Positions 28,198-36,260 of a DNA stretch of 64,000 bases are shown in pieces. The translations under genes and the position numbers were made by a program. Where the stretch lies: contig NZ_CP019288.1 of NCBI RefSeq assembly GCF_009901525.1, forward strand, positions 1,550,001-1,614,000, written 5' to 3'. Position 1 is the first letter of the stretch. Each line of letters opens with the position of its first letter. Origin of the DNA: Kordia antarctica (GTDB lineage: Bacteria > Bacteroidota > Bacteroidia > Flavobacteriales > Flavobacteriaceae). The notes under the pieces were generated by a model. It did no database searches and was not told the DNA's origin. It saw only the letters and a list, made by a program, of their open reading frames with translations.

Positions 28198-29538
28198 ATG
28201 AAACGTAAAATAGAGAAATATTTTGGAATTAAAGAAAAAGGTTCCTCAATTAATGTTGAGCTTTTAGCTGGATTATCAACTTTTATGAGTTTAGCATATA
28301 TAGTCGTAGTAAACCCAGCCATACTATCGGAAGGCGGTATAAATAAAAGTGCTGTTTTTTTTGCTACAATTATAGTTTCAGGAGTATTTACAATAATCAT
28401 GGGGCTAAAAGCAAAATTACCTTTCGCTCTTGCACCTGGTCTTGAAATGGATGCTTATGTGGCATTTTATATAGTTGGTGTTTTAGGATTCTCATGGCAG
28501 CAAGGTTTAGCAATTGTATTTTATTCAACTTTGATTTTCTTTATTTTATCATATCGAGGTATTAGAAAAAAAATTATTGAAAGTATTCCAGAAAATATGA
28601 AACATGCATTAGCGGCAAGTGTTGGTATGTTTTTAGTAATGATAGGTTTAAAATTATCCAATATAGTTGCTTTTGAAGGCGCTTCACCTATAGGTATAGG
28701 TGATCTTACTGGAAAAGGTGCTATTACCTTATATATTGGTCTTTTGGTAATCATTATATTAGAAAAAGTCTTAAAATTTAAAGGTTCTATTTTACTTAGT
28801 ATTATTGCGATGGCAATTTACGCGAACTTTGTTGGTATTGCTGATGATATGAAGCCAGCAGAGTTTTCTATGGAAATGTTTTCTGCTGTAGGTTCTTTTT
28901 GGAGTGGTATGGATGTAATTTTGGACCCGCGTTCTTGGGCGCCGATTCTCATTCTTTTCTTGGTAGATTTTTATGGTAGTGTTGCTAAAATTATTGGTTT
29001 AACAGTAAATACAGATATTCTTTCAAAAAAAGGGTCAAAAAATGAAAAAATTGATAATGGCCTATACGTAGATGGCTTTGCAGCTTTGGTTAGTCCGATA
29101 ATTGGTACGAGTAGCGTTACAACTTTTGTAGAAAGTAGTGTGGGAATTAAAGAAGGTGGTCGAACTGGATTGACAGCTGTTACTACAGGTGTTTTATTGT
29201 TATCATGTATATTTCTAACTCCACTTATAAAATTTGTCCCTGTTGTTGCGACCTCATCTGCTCTAATATGGGTAGGGTTATGGTTAATGCCAAATGGAAT
29301 GATAAAATTTCTATCAGATGATGATACGATATGGAAAAGATTCGTTAGGAGTGATAAAATTATACTTGCACTTATGTTATTGGTAGTACTACTCTCTTTT
29401 TCACTCCAGTATGCTTTAATTATTGGATATGTCGGATATGTAATTCATGAATTCATAAAGTATAAAAAAGCAAATATTTATTTAGTAGCATCCATGATAG
29501 TTCTAATAATAGGAACCATAGCACAATGGTTAACTTAA
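28198..29538 (+). CDS. NCS2-family (AzgA-like) nucleobase permease
   Basis: A 446-residue polytopic membrane protein of the xanthine/guanine/hypoxanthine permease superfamily. The N-terminal family block is AGLSTFMSLAYIVVVNPAIL; about 12-14 hydrophobic helices follow; the substrate-site block reads GTSSVTTFVESSVGI. The first substrate motif is unusual: LAPGLEMDAYVAF where AzgA proteins usually have LAPGMGLNAFFA. It starts 5 bases after the TIR stop, so it is probably in the caspase-TIR operon. Either it is a housekeeping transporter that happens to follow, or it moves a nucleobase or nucleotide-derived compound connected with TIR activity. The family call is strong; the link is speculative. 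Confidence 0.88.
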   Translation: MKRKIEKYFGIKEKGSSINVELLAGLSTFMSLAYIVVVNPAILSEGGINKSAVFFATIIVSGVFTIIMGLKAKLPFALAPGLEMDAYVAFYIVGVLGFSWQQGLAIVFYSTLIFFILSYRGIRKKIIESIPENMKHALAASVGMFLVMIGLKLSNIVAFEGASPIGIGDLTGKGAITLYIGLLVIIILEKVLKFKGSILLSIIAMAIYANFVGIADDMKPAEFSMEMFSAVGSFWSGMDVILDPRSWAPILILFLVDFYGSVAKIIGLTVNTDILSKKGSKNEKIDNGLYVDGFAALVSPIIGTSSVTTFVESSVGIKEGGRTGLTAVTTGVLLLSCIFLTPLIKFVPVVATSSALIWVGLWLMPNGMIKFLSDDDTIWKRFVRSDKIILALMLLVVLLSFSLQYALIIGYVGYVIHEFIKYKKANIYLVASMIVLIIGTIAQWLT

Positions 29539-29628
29539 AAGTGAATAATAATTATTTAAATGTGCTTAAAAGTGCGGCAGTTGTCGAACATTTCAAGTGT
29601 AACAATTAATTATTAAAAAAAGAAAAGT

Positions 29629-29703
29629 ATGGAATCATTTGAAATAAAGAATGATGAAGATTTAAATATATTAAAAGTAATAACCGAAAAAAACAAAATA
29701 TAA
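29629..29703 (+). CDS. Possible 24-residue peptide
   Basis: A short frame, MESFEIKNDEDLNILKVI..., with an AGAAAAG stretch just upstream as a possible ribosome site, ending 1 base before a clear small zinc-ribbon gene. It is acidic in the first half. There is no recognised family. Support is weak and rests on position and a clean start. Confidence 0.25.
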   Translation: MESFEIKNDEDLNILKVITEKNKI

Positions 29704-29704
29704 A

Positions 29705-29848
29705 ATGGCTAAAGGAAAAAAATGTCCGTCTTGCAAAACATCAATGTTTGCACAATCAGAAAAAGTAGAACCAAAAGGAATTTATGTGGTTTATGTTTGT
29801 CGAAATGGAAATTGTAGGCATACTGAAAAAACTTTTGAAAGTAAATAA
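29705..29848 (+). CDS. Small zinc-ribbon protein
   Basis: A 47-residue protein with two Cys pairs, KKCPSCKTS near the N-terminus and VCRNGNCRHTEK in the second half. The spacing CxxC...CxxxxC fits a zinc ribbon of the rubredoxin type. It starts 1 base after the previous short frame. Such proteins are usually nucleic-acid-binding or assembly factors. The Cys pattern makes this a real gene despite its length; the function is unknown. Confidence 0.6.
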   Translation: MAKGKKCPSCKTSMFAQSEKVEPKGIYVVYVCRNGNCRHTEKTFESK

Positions 29849-29950
29849 ATATTAAAATATACTCACCTTAGAATAAATAATGAAACCAAAAATACAATTT
29901 TTGATAATTTAAATATCTCGAAATAAACCAATTGACAAAAAGTATGAAAA

Positions 29951-30598
29951 ATGCAAATAATAGATAACAAAAAGAATTTTAGTAATATAAAAAGTTTATT
30001 AGAGGTGGAATTTTTCAATAAAAAAATAGATGCATTTAGTATTACAGAAAGCGCTTTTGAAAAAAGAATGAATATAAAAATTTGGTTGACTTATATTGTA
30101 ATTATCGCAATGTTTCTTCTAATATCAACAATATTCGAAAACAAAGGATTTGATTTTTCATTTTTGCTACCTATCCTTGTTATTGGTTTAATCATTTATT
30201 TAAGACTCTTTGTTAAAAGGAAAATAAAACAAGGTATCATAATCGCTGCTGAAGATTTAGTCTACCTCATTAATGGTATTCGAAGTATAAATTCGAATGA
30301 GATTAGCTTTGAAAGACTTATAATCTTTTCAAAATCAGATGTAACCAATAAGATCAAACTTTCAGGTCTAATCAATTGTATTTCGGAAGAAGGTAATATG
30401 ATTAAGTGTGTCTCCTCTATTATTCAAATTAAGATATACGAAAATTTCAAAATAAAAATTGCCCTTGAAGGAAATGAAGAAATAGAGCTTGATATTGTAT
30501 CAAAAATTAGTCCTTTATTCGAAAATTTTAGTTCTAGGAAATTTGAAAATAAAATAATTCCACTCAGGCAATTTGCTGAAAAATACTTGAGTAAATAA
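29951..30598 (+). CDS. Hypothetical protein with two membrane helices
   Basis: A 215-residue protein. Two adjacent transmembrane segments (about 46-62, TYIVIIAMFLLISTIF, and 70-86, FLLPILVIGLIIYLRLFV) form a hairpin after a 45-residue cytoplasmic N-terminus. The remaining 125 residues are a soluble Ile/Lys/Glu-rich domain with strands (KIALEGNEEIELDIVSKI). This resembles the YcxB-like/PH-like layout, but I do not recognise a family. It lies between the zinc-ribbon gene and the 38-residue peptide, on the same strand as both. Confidence 0.65.
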   Translation: MQIIDNKKNFSNIKSLLEVEFFNKKIDAFSITESAFEKRMNIKIWLTYIVIIAMFLLISTIFENKGFDFSFLLPILVIGLIIYLRLFVKRKIKQGIIIAAEDLVYLINGIRSINSNEISFERLIIFSKSDVTNKIKLSGLINCISEEGNMIKCVSSIIQIKIYENFKIKIALEGNEEIELDIVSKISPLFENFSSRKFENKIIPLRQFAEKYLSK

Positions 30599-30716
30599 GA
30601 GAAAATAAAAATAGAGACTCCATATATACATACATTGTGTTAATGAAAACCAAACTGTCGGAACAAACTGAAAAAAGACAAAAAACTGAAGTAAGTATAA
30701 ATTAAAATTAAAACTT

Positions 30717-30833
30717 ATGAATAATGAACTAATTAGAGAAGTTGAAGAACTTATCACTGATGTAGAAGCAAAAGTACTAGTAGTCAAAGATGAAATACCA
30801 AGAAATAAGGCTCAAGGTTCTTCATGGCACTAA
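30717..30833 (+). CDS. 38-residue peptide coupled to the following gene
   Basis: A small frame: a charged amphipathic helix (NELIREVEELITDVEAKVL) then a distinct tail DEIPRNKAQGSSWH. The last 10 bases overlap the ATG of the next gene (30824), a translational-coupling arrangement. Size, helical leader-like front and short polar tail fit a modified-peptide precursor, an antitoxin-like peptide or a small partner protein. It is not a family I recognise. The overlap and the regular codon pattern argue that it is real. Confidence 0.5.
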   Translation: MNNELIREVEELITDVEAKVLVVKDEIPRNKAQGSSWH

Positions 30834-31573
30834 ATGAACGATTAGAAAAACTTATAATAGAATCTGATATTCAGTTTGACAAAATAAACCCAGTGTCAAC
30901 TTTTTATAGGTTTCTAAAGCTTTGTAATTACTTGTACGAAGATGTATGGAATGAGAAATCCAAATTAGGGTTCGAAAAAACTTATAATGATCTTCATTCC
31001 ATACTTTTCTATTCTAGTAGAAAAAATAATTTTGATTATTCTGAAACTTCGAAAAGTGGTCAAGTTTTTTATCAATTCCCCAAAAAGAAGTTTAACAATT
31101 TATACAAAAAACATATTAATAAATATAAAGATGAATGTCATTCAAGTATATCATTTGAAGATAATCATAAACATTTACATAATAGATTTATCTATATAAT
31201 AGATTCAAAGTTAAATTTCAACTATTATAGAGTTCCTCAGCCAATTGACAATTTTATTATTGGAAATAAGGATGTAACTACTTTCCCTTTTCATCCAATG
31301 TTGGCAATTAGTACTGAATTGAAAGTATTTTGTGCAGGAGAGATATCATTTTTTTGGAAAAAGCACAAGAAATGTCCAGACATTGTATTTCTAAATAATA
31401 TCTCTGGACACTACAAACCAACTTTAATTAGCCCAAAAAAATTGAACGAAACTTCCCGTGAAATTTTAAAACTACCAAAAACAACTTCTATAATTTGTTT
31501 TACAAATCTAGGTGTTGAAATTTCAGGAAATTTAAAAACTAAATTAAAAAAATATGGCAAAATATTTAGATGA
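30824..31573 (+). CDS. Hypothetical protein, SGHY-motif family
   Basis: A 249-residue soluble protein. The N-terminal half is basic and aromatic (residues 25-110, FYRFLKLCNYLYEDVWNEK). The C-terminal half contains FPFHPMLAISTELKVFCAGEI and FLNNISGHYKPT, blocks resembling those of uncharacterised proteins from conflict or toxin loci, where an 'AAGE ... NxSGHY' pattern recurs (recall only). No signal peptide or helix bundle. It overlaps the upstream peptide by 10 bases and the downstream gene by 20 bases, so it belongs to a coupled operon with two MazG-C-like paralogs. Function unknown. Confidence 0.7.
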   Translation: MALNERLEKLIIESDIQFDKINPVSTFYRFLKLCNYLYEDVWNEKSKLGFEKTYNDLHSILFYSSRKNNFDYSETSKSGQVFYQFPKKKFNNLYKKHINKYKDECHSSISFEDNHKHLHNRFIYIIDSKLNFNYYRVPQPIDNFIIGNKDVTTFPFHPMLAISTELKVFCAGEISFFWKKHKKCPDIVFLNNISGHYKPTLISPKKLNETSREILKLPKTTSIICFTNLGVEISGNLKTKLKKYGKIFR

Positions 31574-32126
31574 AAATTTCGATGAGCACGAACAATTGCC
31601 AAGAGATCTCAAAGTTTATTTTGAACACAAAAAAAATAAGAATGTTAACGTTTATGTTTTCAATAACTTAAAACAGTCAATACCTATTCGTACAGGTGAA
31701 AAAGATTGGGATTTAAATGGAGATTACTATCGATTTAGACTAGCTTTTCATTTTTCTTATATGACTCATTTAAAATGGTCACCAGTAATACGTGATATTA
31801 TGGGTATAAAAAGACGTAGTGAACGAGTTTTCGAAAAAGCAATAGATGGACCGAGACAATTAATAATTGAAGAAGGTATTTGCTCGTACATATTTTCAGA
31901 ATCAAAAAAATACGACAATTTCTACAATTACTCAACCATACCCGATTATATATTAAAAACCGTTTTGCGTTTTTCTAATTATACAGAAATAGCAAATTTA
32001 AAATCTGATATATGGGAATTATCTATCCTTGAAGGATTTAAAATATGGAAACAACTTGCAAATAACAAAGGCGGATTAATTTCACTTGATTTAGACAATG
32101 CAAAAATTAAATATTTAGAAGTATGA
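31554..32126 (+). CDS. MazG-C-like domain protein, paralog 1
   Basis: A 190-residue protein. The central block RLAFHFSYMTHLKWSPVIRDIMGIKRRS, followed by RQLIIEEGICSYIF and SILEGFKIWKQLANNKGGLISLDL, matches my memory of the helical domain found C-terminal to MazG pyrophosphohydrolases (pattern HDVFHLAxxAVLGWSPV...KRKS...IEEA). The usual HD at the start of that block is altered here to AFH. It overlaps its neighbours on both sides (20 and 4 bases). It is clearly homologous to the next gene. The biochemical role is unknown; binding or hydrolysis of a nucleotide would be the family-level guess. Confidence 0.7.
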   Translation: MAKYLDENFDEHEQLPRDLKVYFEHKKNKNVNVYVFNNLKQSIPIRTGEKDWDLNGDYYRFRLAFHFSYMTHLKWSPVIRDIMGIKRRSERVFEKAIDGPRQLIIEEGICSYIFSESKKYDNFYNYSTIPDYILKTVLRFSNYTEIANLKSDIWELSILEGFKIWKQLANNKGGLISLDLDNAKIKYLEV

Positions 32127-32692
32127 ATTTTAAACATCATGAAAAATTACCAAGAAAAGCAACTCTTAGACTAATTGAAACTAAGCCGGGTGTAAGTGAA
32201 ATTTACATGCCTCTAAATGAGGGGAATTATTGTAGAATTGGCGCAAAAACAGAGATTTGGAATAAATATGATGATGGATTTATGTGGCATGATGTATTTC
32301 ATTTCGCAAATATGGCGATATTAAATTGGTCTCCAGTTTCTCGTTTTCTTTTTGGTATTTCAAGAAAGAGTAACTCTAGATTTTATAATCAAGAAGATGA
32401 TTTTCGGGCTATGATTATAGAAGAAGCTATTGCTGCATTTGTAATCGAAGAAGCTAAGGAAAAAAACTTTTTTAAAAATAATGAAGAAATTTCAAATGAG
32501 TTATTAAGTGTAATTGAAACTCTAACAAGCGTTTTTGAAGTTAAAACAGCTTCTAAAGATGATTGGATAAAATCTATACTTGAAGGATGCAAAGTCTGGC
32601 AACATACAAAACAAAATAGAGGTGGTATTATTGAATTAGATATGGAAAAACGAACAATACAATATCTTGGTAATCCAAGTTTAAAGAATTAA
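32123..32692 (+). CDS. MazG-C-like domain protein, paralog 2
   Basis: A 189-residue protein, paralogous to the gene before it. It carries the fuller form of the motif: FMWHDVFHFANMAILNWSPVSRFLFGISRKS, then RAMIIEEAIAAFVIEEA and SILEGCKVWQHTKQNRGGIIELDM. The HDVFH residues, lost in paralog 1, are kept here. One active and one degenerate copy, as in a heterodimer, is therefore a plausible reading. It overlaps paralog 1 by 4 bases (ATGA type) and is followed 10 bases later by a glycosyltransferase. Family assignment is from memory, not a search. Confidence 0.72.
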   Translation: MNFKHHEKLPRKATLRLIETKPGVSEIYMPLNEGNYCRIGAKTEIWNKYDDGFMWHDVFHFANMAILNWSPVSRFLFGISRKSNSRFYNQEDDFRAMIIEEAIAAFVIEEAKEKNFFKNNEEISNELLSVIETLTSVFEVKTASKDDWIKSILEGCKVWQHTKQNRGGIIELDMEKRTIQYLGNPSLKN

Positions 32693-32702
32693 ATCGACAA
32701 CA

Positions 32703-33818
32703 ATGAACATTTTATTTTGTTCTCAACCTCAAATAGGACATTTACATAACTTAATCCCATTAGCTAAAAAATTACAATCAAAAGATGTAACTATTATTTT
32801 CGCAACTTCTAAAAGTTTAAAAAATGAGATTGAACATCTAGGATTTAAACATGAGCCTATGGGAATTGACTTCATGGGATTTGGAGATCTTCAGGTAGAG
32901 TTAAAAAAAAGAAATATTATTCCTAAAGATGAACCTTTTTCTTTAAAATTATTCGTTAATCCTTTAGCTACTTTATCGCTAAATGAAATAGAGAAAATTG
33001 CTTTAAAGTATAAACCTAAAATGATAATAAGAGACCCTGTTGAATTTTCTTCTTTAATAGTTGCTGAAAAACATGATATCAAGACGCTAACCATAAATTG
33101 GGGCTATAACTTCCCTTTAGAAAAAAGTATTAAGAAATGTTTTTTAGAAATTGATAACTTAAGGATTAAAAGTGGCCTAAAGTCTGATATAAAATTGGAC
33201 TTTCTAATGAAGCAAAAATACATCAACTTGTTGCCAGAAAAGTGGTATGATAAAAGTTTTATTGAAAACTATAATGTATCATATTATAAGTCAAATTCAT
33301 ATAACTCTATTTCTAAGAAAAATAATGTATCAGTACCAAATAATATAATTTATGCCACTCTTGGTACTGTTTTCATGAATAAAGACATTATTAGCGTTTA
33401 CATAGATGCTTTTAAACAAGTTAAAGAGCAATTTCTAATTAGCTATCCAGTAAGAAATCAGTTTCCGACTATAAAAAATATATTATTTTATCAATACATT
33501 CCAAATAACCATGTTTTACCTAAAGCAAAACTCGTAATTACGCATGGAGGCTTCAATACAATAAGGCAAGCCCTAAGTTTAGGGATTCCGTTAATTATTA
33601 CACCAATAACTGGTGATCAAAAAGTTTATGCAAAAAAAATTGAAAACCTCGGTTTGGGAATAGCAATTAATAAAAAGGATTTGACATCTTCAAAATTAAT
33701 CGAATCAATAAATAAGATTAAAAATAATTCAAAATTTAAGTTCAACGCTTTAAAATTTAAAAATGAAATTAATAATTTAGATGATATTAATGTGTTAGTA
33801 GAGAAATTGTTAGTTTAG
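32703..33818 (+). CDS. GT1-type glycosyltransferase (UGT/MGT-like)
   Basis: A 371-residue GT-B fold enzyme. The N-terminal acceptor domain begins NILFCSQPQIGHLHNLIPLAKKL. The C-terminal donor domain carries the family signature KLVITHGGFNTIRQALSLGIPLIITPITGDQ (about 278-310) with the usual His-Gly-Gly and the D-Q end that contacts the sugar nucleotide. It is related to macrolide and UDP-glucuronosyl-type transferases that modify small molecules or peptides. It ends the coupled run of the 38-residue peptide, unknown protein and two MazG-C-like genes; a role in glycosylating a product of that run is inferred. Repeat copy C follows. Confidence 0.85.
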   Translation: MNILFCSQPQIGHLHNLIPLAKKLQSKDVTIIFATSKSLKNEIEHLGFKHEPMGIDFMGFGDLQVELKKRNIIPKDEPFSLKLFVNPLATLSLNEIEKIALKYKPKMIIRDPVEFSSLIVAEKHDIKTLTINWGYNFPLEKSIKKCFLEIDNLRIKSGLKSDIKLDFLMKQKYINLLPEKWYDKSFIENYNVSYYKSNSYNSISKKNNVSVPNNIIYATLGTVFMNKDIISVYIDAFKQVKEQFLISYPVRNQFPTIKNILFYQYIPNNHVLPKAKLVITHGGFNTIRQALSLGIPLIITPITGDQKVYAKKIENLGLGIAINKKDLTSSKLIESINKIKNNSKFKFNALKFKNEINNLDDINVLVEKLLV

Positions 33819-33830
33819 AAAATATAATAA

Positions 33831-33930
33831 AAATAAAAAATCCCTTCCAAATAAATGAAAAGGATTCTGTGAGTCCGAACATTCAAAGTTGGAACTTTTT
33901 AATTGAGGATTTGAAAAAGATGAATACATT
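33831..33930. repeat. Dispersed repeat, copy C
   Basis: It contains the same hairpin front as copy A (AATCCCTTCC...AAAGGATT), then CTGTGAGTCCGAACATTC, AAAGTTGGAAC and a diverged GAGGATTTGAAAAAGATG tail. It lies just after the glycosyltransferase stop and 44 bases before the IS66 left end. Confidence 0.55.
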
Positions 33931-34013
33931 TTTTGAGAGGTATTTTCATTTTTATATTTTTATCAGAATAAGCGTAAGCCTTCGGTAAACTGCATATTGC
34001 AGAGAATCTTTGA

Positions 34014-34382
34014 GTGGATTATTTTAGTCAGATGAAAAACTCCAAGAAACAAGAGCGTATGTTTGCCTTGATAGAAATGATGTACTTAGAAGATATCGAT
34101 CAGAAATATTTTTGTGAGCGTGAAGATATCAAGCTGGCTACTTTAAAATATTGGCTGAAACACTATCATCTTGAAAAGAAATTAGATCAAGCGGAAATTC
34201 ATCCTAGAGAAGAACCATCTTGGAGTAAATTTATTCCTATTGAAGTTGATATGCCCATGACTACTTCTGATTCATCAATTAAAATTGAATATCCAAACGG
34301 TGTTCGTCTACATTTAGATACCTGTTTATTAAATCAAAAGACTCTTTGCTCATTAACTCAACTTATATCATGTTTGGACTAG
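34014..34382 (+). CDS. tnpA: IS66 accessory protein (first IS66 gene)
   Basis: A 122-residue protein starting with GTG, or from the ATG at 34032 (116 residues). It carries a helix-turn-helix-like segment (YFCEREDIKLATLKYWLKHY), then SWSKFIPIEVD and IEYPNGVRLHLD, the usual end of IS66 TnpA proteins. It overlaps the start of tnpB. Required with TnpB and TnpC for transposition in studied IS66 elements. Confidence 0.8.
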   Translation: MDYFSQMKNSKKQERMFALIEMMYLEDIDQKYFCEREDIKLATLKYWLKHYHLEKKLDQAEIHPREEPSWSKFIPIEVDMPMTTSDSSIKIEYPNGVRLHLDTCLLNQKTLCSLTQLISCLD

Positions 34383-34723
34383 GAATTTCACACCGTTATC
34401 ATTTATATAGTCACCCCACCGATATGCGTAAGAGTTTTGATGGTCTAGCAGGTATTATCCAAAAAGAACTCAACGGCTCTGCTCTGGATGGAACTGCATA
34501 TATATTTATCAACAAATCACGTGATAAAGTAAAAATATTACATTGGGAAGATGGTGGTTTTGTGTTGTATTATAAACGCTTGGAATCTGGTCGCTTTGAG
34601 TTGCCTGTATATGATGCTTCTGTGATGGGTATTACTCTTAGTTATTCGCAATTGGTGTTACTTATCGATGGTATTTCAATCTCTCATATTCGTAGAAAAA
34701 AGCGATATCAAATACCTGCATAA
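34370..34723 (+). CDS. tnpB: IS66 TnpB (Orf2) protein
   Basis: A 117-residue protein with the signature YLYSHPTDMRKSFDGLAGI and KVKILHWEDGGFVLYYKRLESGRFELP, diagnostic for the IS66 Orf2/TnpB family. A longer frame from 34346 exists, but the ATG at 34370 matches the family start. It overlaps tnpA by 13 bases. The function in transposition is undefined. Confidence 0.9.
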   Translation: MFGLGISHRYHLYSHPTDMRKSFDGLAGIIQKELNGSALDGTAYIFINKSRDKVKILHWEDGGFVLYYKRLESGRFELPVYDASVMGITLSYSQLVLLIDGISISHIRRKKRYQIPA

Positions 34724-34772
34724 ATTGTTGTAAAACATTGTTTTTTCTAAGGAGTATTTGTATTTTTAACAT

Positions 34773-36260
34773 GTGAAAACATCCTTATCTACAGTGGTTA
34801 TCGATCAAGATTATGTTCAGATTCCTAAATCAGAATATGAACAGTTACTCTCTAACTATCAAAATTTAGAATTACAGTTATCTGAGTTAAAACGCCTTAT
34901 TTTTGGTAGTAAAAGCGAACGATTTGTTCCTAACACAGATGCACTTCAATTAGGACTATTTACAGAAGAAACTTCTGAGCAGACAGCGGTAGTACAACAG
35001 CAGATTAGTTACAATCGGTCAAAAACAAAAAAGCATCCTATTCGTTTACCATTAGCTTCGCATTTACCAAGAGTTGAAGAAATAGTAGAACCTGTGCATA
35101 TTGCTCAAGGTAGTATTAAAATAGGTGAAGAAATTACAGAAGTATTGGAGTATACGCCTTCTAGGGTCTATGTTCGTAAAATTATTCGTCCAAAATATGC
35201 ATTACCAAATGATGCAGGAATCGTTATTGCTTCACTTCCTAGCATGATCTTGCCAAAATCCAATGTTGGAGCTGGATTATTAGCCCATATTTGTGTCAGC
35301 AAGTTCGTGGATCATCTTCCTTTTTATCGTCAGATACAAATTTTAAAAAGAGAAGACGTTGTTGTAGCAATGTCATCAATGACAGGTTGGTTTTCTAAAG
35401 GAGTAACACAATTGGAGGTATTATATGAAGTCCTACAAAAAGTAGTATTACAAAGTCAGTACCTCCAAGGGGACGAGTCGCCGATCAAAGTTCAAGACAA
35501 TCATAAAAACGGAAGCTTGCATACAGGATATCATTGGGTATTCCATGCACCAGTGGAACGATTAGTATTATTTAAGTACGATCCTAGCAGGTCAGCAAAA
35601 GTTCCAAAAGATTTTTTACAACAGTTTAGCGGAACATTGCAAACTGATGGATATAGAGCATACCAAAATCTAAGTACCAAACATCCGATAAAGCTCTTGG
35701 CTTGCATGGCACATGCCAGGCGCTATTTTGAAAAAGCACTTGATAATGATAACGCAAGAGCCAGCCATGCTATGGGGCAAATCCAAAAACTATATGCCAT
35801 AGAGCGAAAAATAAAAGAGCGTACTACAAATACACAGACCATAAAACGCTATAGAGAGTTATGTGCGAAGCCTATTTTAGAAAAGCTTCATACTTGGATG
35901 CAACAAGAGTACAGTAAAGTATTGCCTAAAAGCGCTATTGGAAAGGCTTTTGCGTATAGTTTAAACTTGTGGGATAAGCTAAGCGCTTACACACAAGATG
36001 GAAAGTATCTGATTGATAACAACCTAATAGAAAATGCAATTAGACCACTGGCACTCGGGCGCAAAAATTATCTCTTCGCGGGATCTCACAAGGCTGCACA
36101 ACATGCAGCTATCATGTATTCTTTCTTTGCTACTTGTAAAATCAATGATGTAAATCCGTATCTGTGGCTACATGATGTCTTTAAAAGATTACCTGAGCAT
36201 AAAGCCAATAAATTAGAAGAATTACTACCACAAAATTGGAAAAATCCAGCAGTAGTTTAA
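34773..36260 (+). CDS. tnpC: IS66 transposase (DDE)
   Basis: A 495-residue transposase with a GTG start. An N-terminal coiled coil (YEQLLSNYQNLELQLSELKRLIFG) and the IS66 block KRLIFGSKSERF come first, then the DDE core: LQGDESPIKVQ, LQTDGYRAYQ and LIDNNLIENAIRPLALGRKNYLFAGS. The length is normal for IS66 and the frame is intact, so the element may still be mobile. It ends 200 bases before the right inverted repeat. Confidence 0.93.
   Translation: MKTSLSTVVIDQDYVQIPKSEYEQLLSNYQNLELQLSELKRLIFGSKSERFVPNTDALQLGLFTEETSEQTAVVQQQISYNRSKTKKHPIRLPLASHLPRVEEIVEPVHIAQGSIKIGEEITEVLEYTPSRVYVRKIIRPKYALPNDAGIVIASLPSMILPKSNVGAGLLAHICVSKFVDHLPFYRQIQILKREDVVVAMSSMTGWFSKGVTQLEVLYEVLQKVVLQSQYLQGDESPIKVQDNHKNGSLHTGYHWVFHAPVERLVLFKYDPSRSAKVPKDFLQQFSGTLQTDGYRAYQNLSTKHPIKLLACMAHARRYFEKALDNDNARASHAMGQIQKLYAIERKIKERTTNTQTIKRYRELCAKPILEKLHTWMQQEYSKVLPKSAIGKAFAYSLNLWDKLSAYTQDGKYLIDNNLIENAIRPLALGRKNYLFAGSHKAAQHAAIMYSFFATCKINDVNPYLWLHDVFKRLPEHKANKLEELLPQNWKNPAVV

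Noticed and set aside
29526-29609. 28-residue frame overlapping the permease stop
   Set aside because: Could be coupled to the permease, but there is nothing beyond a start and stop to support it.
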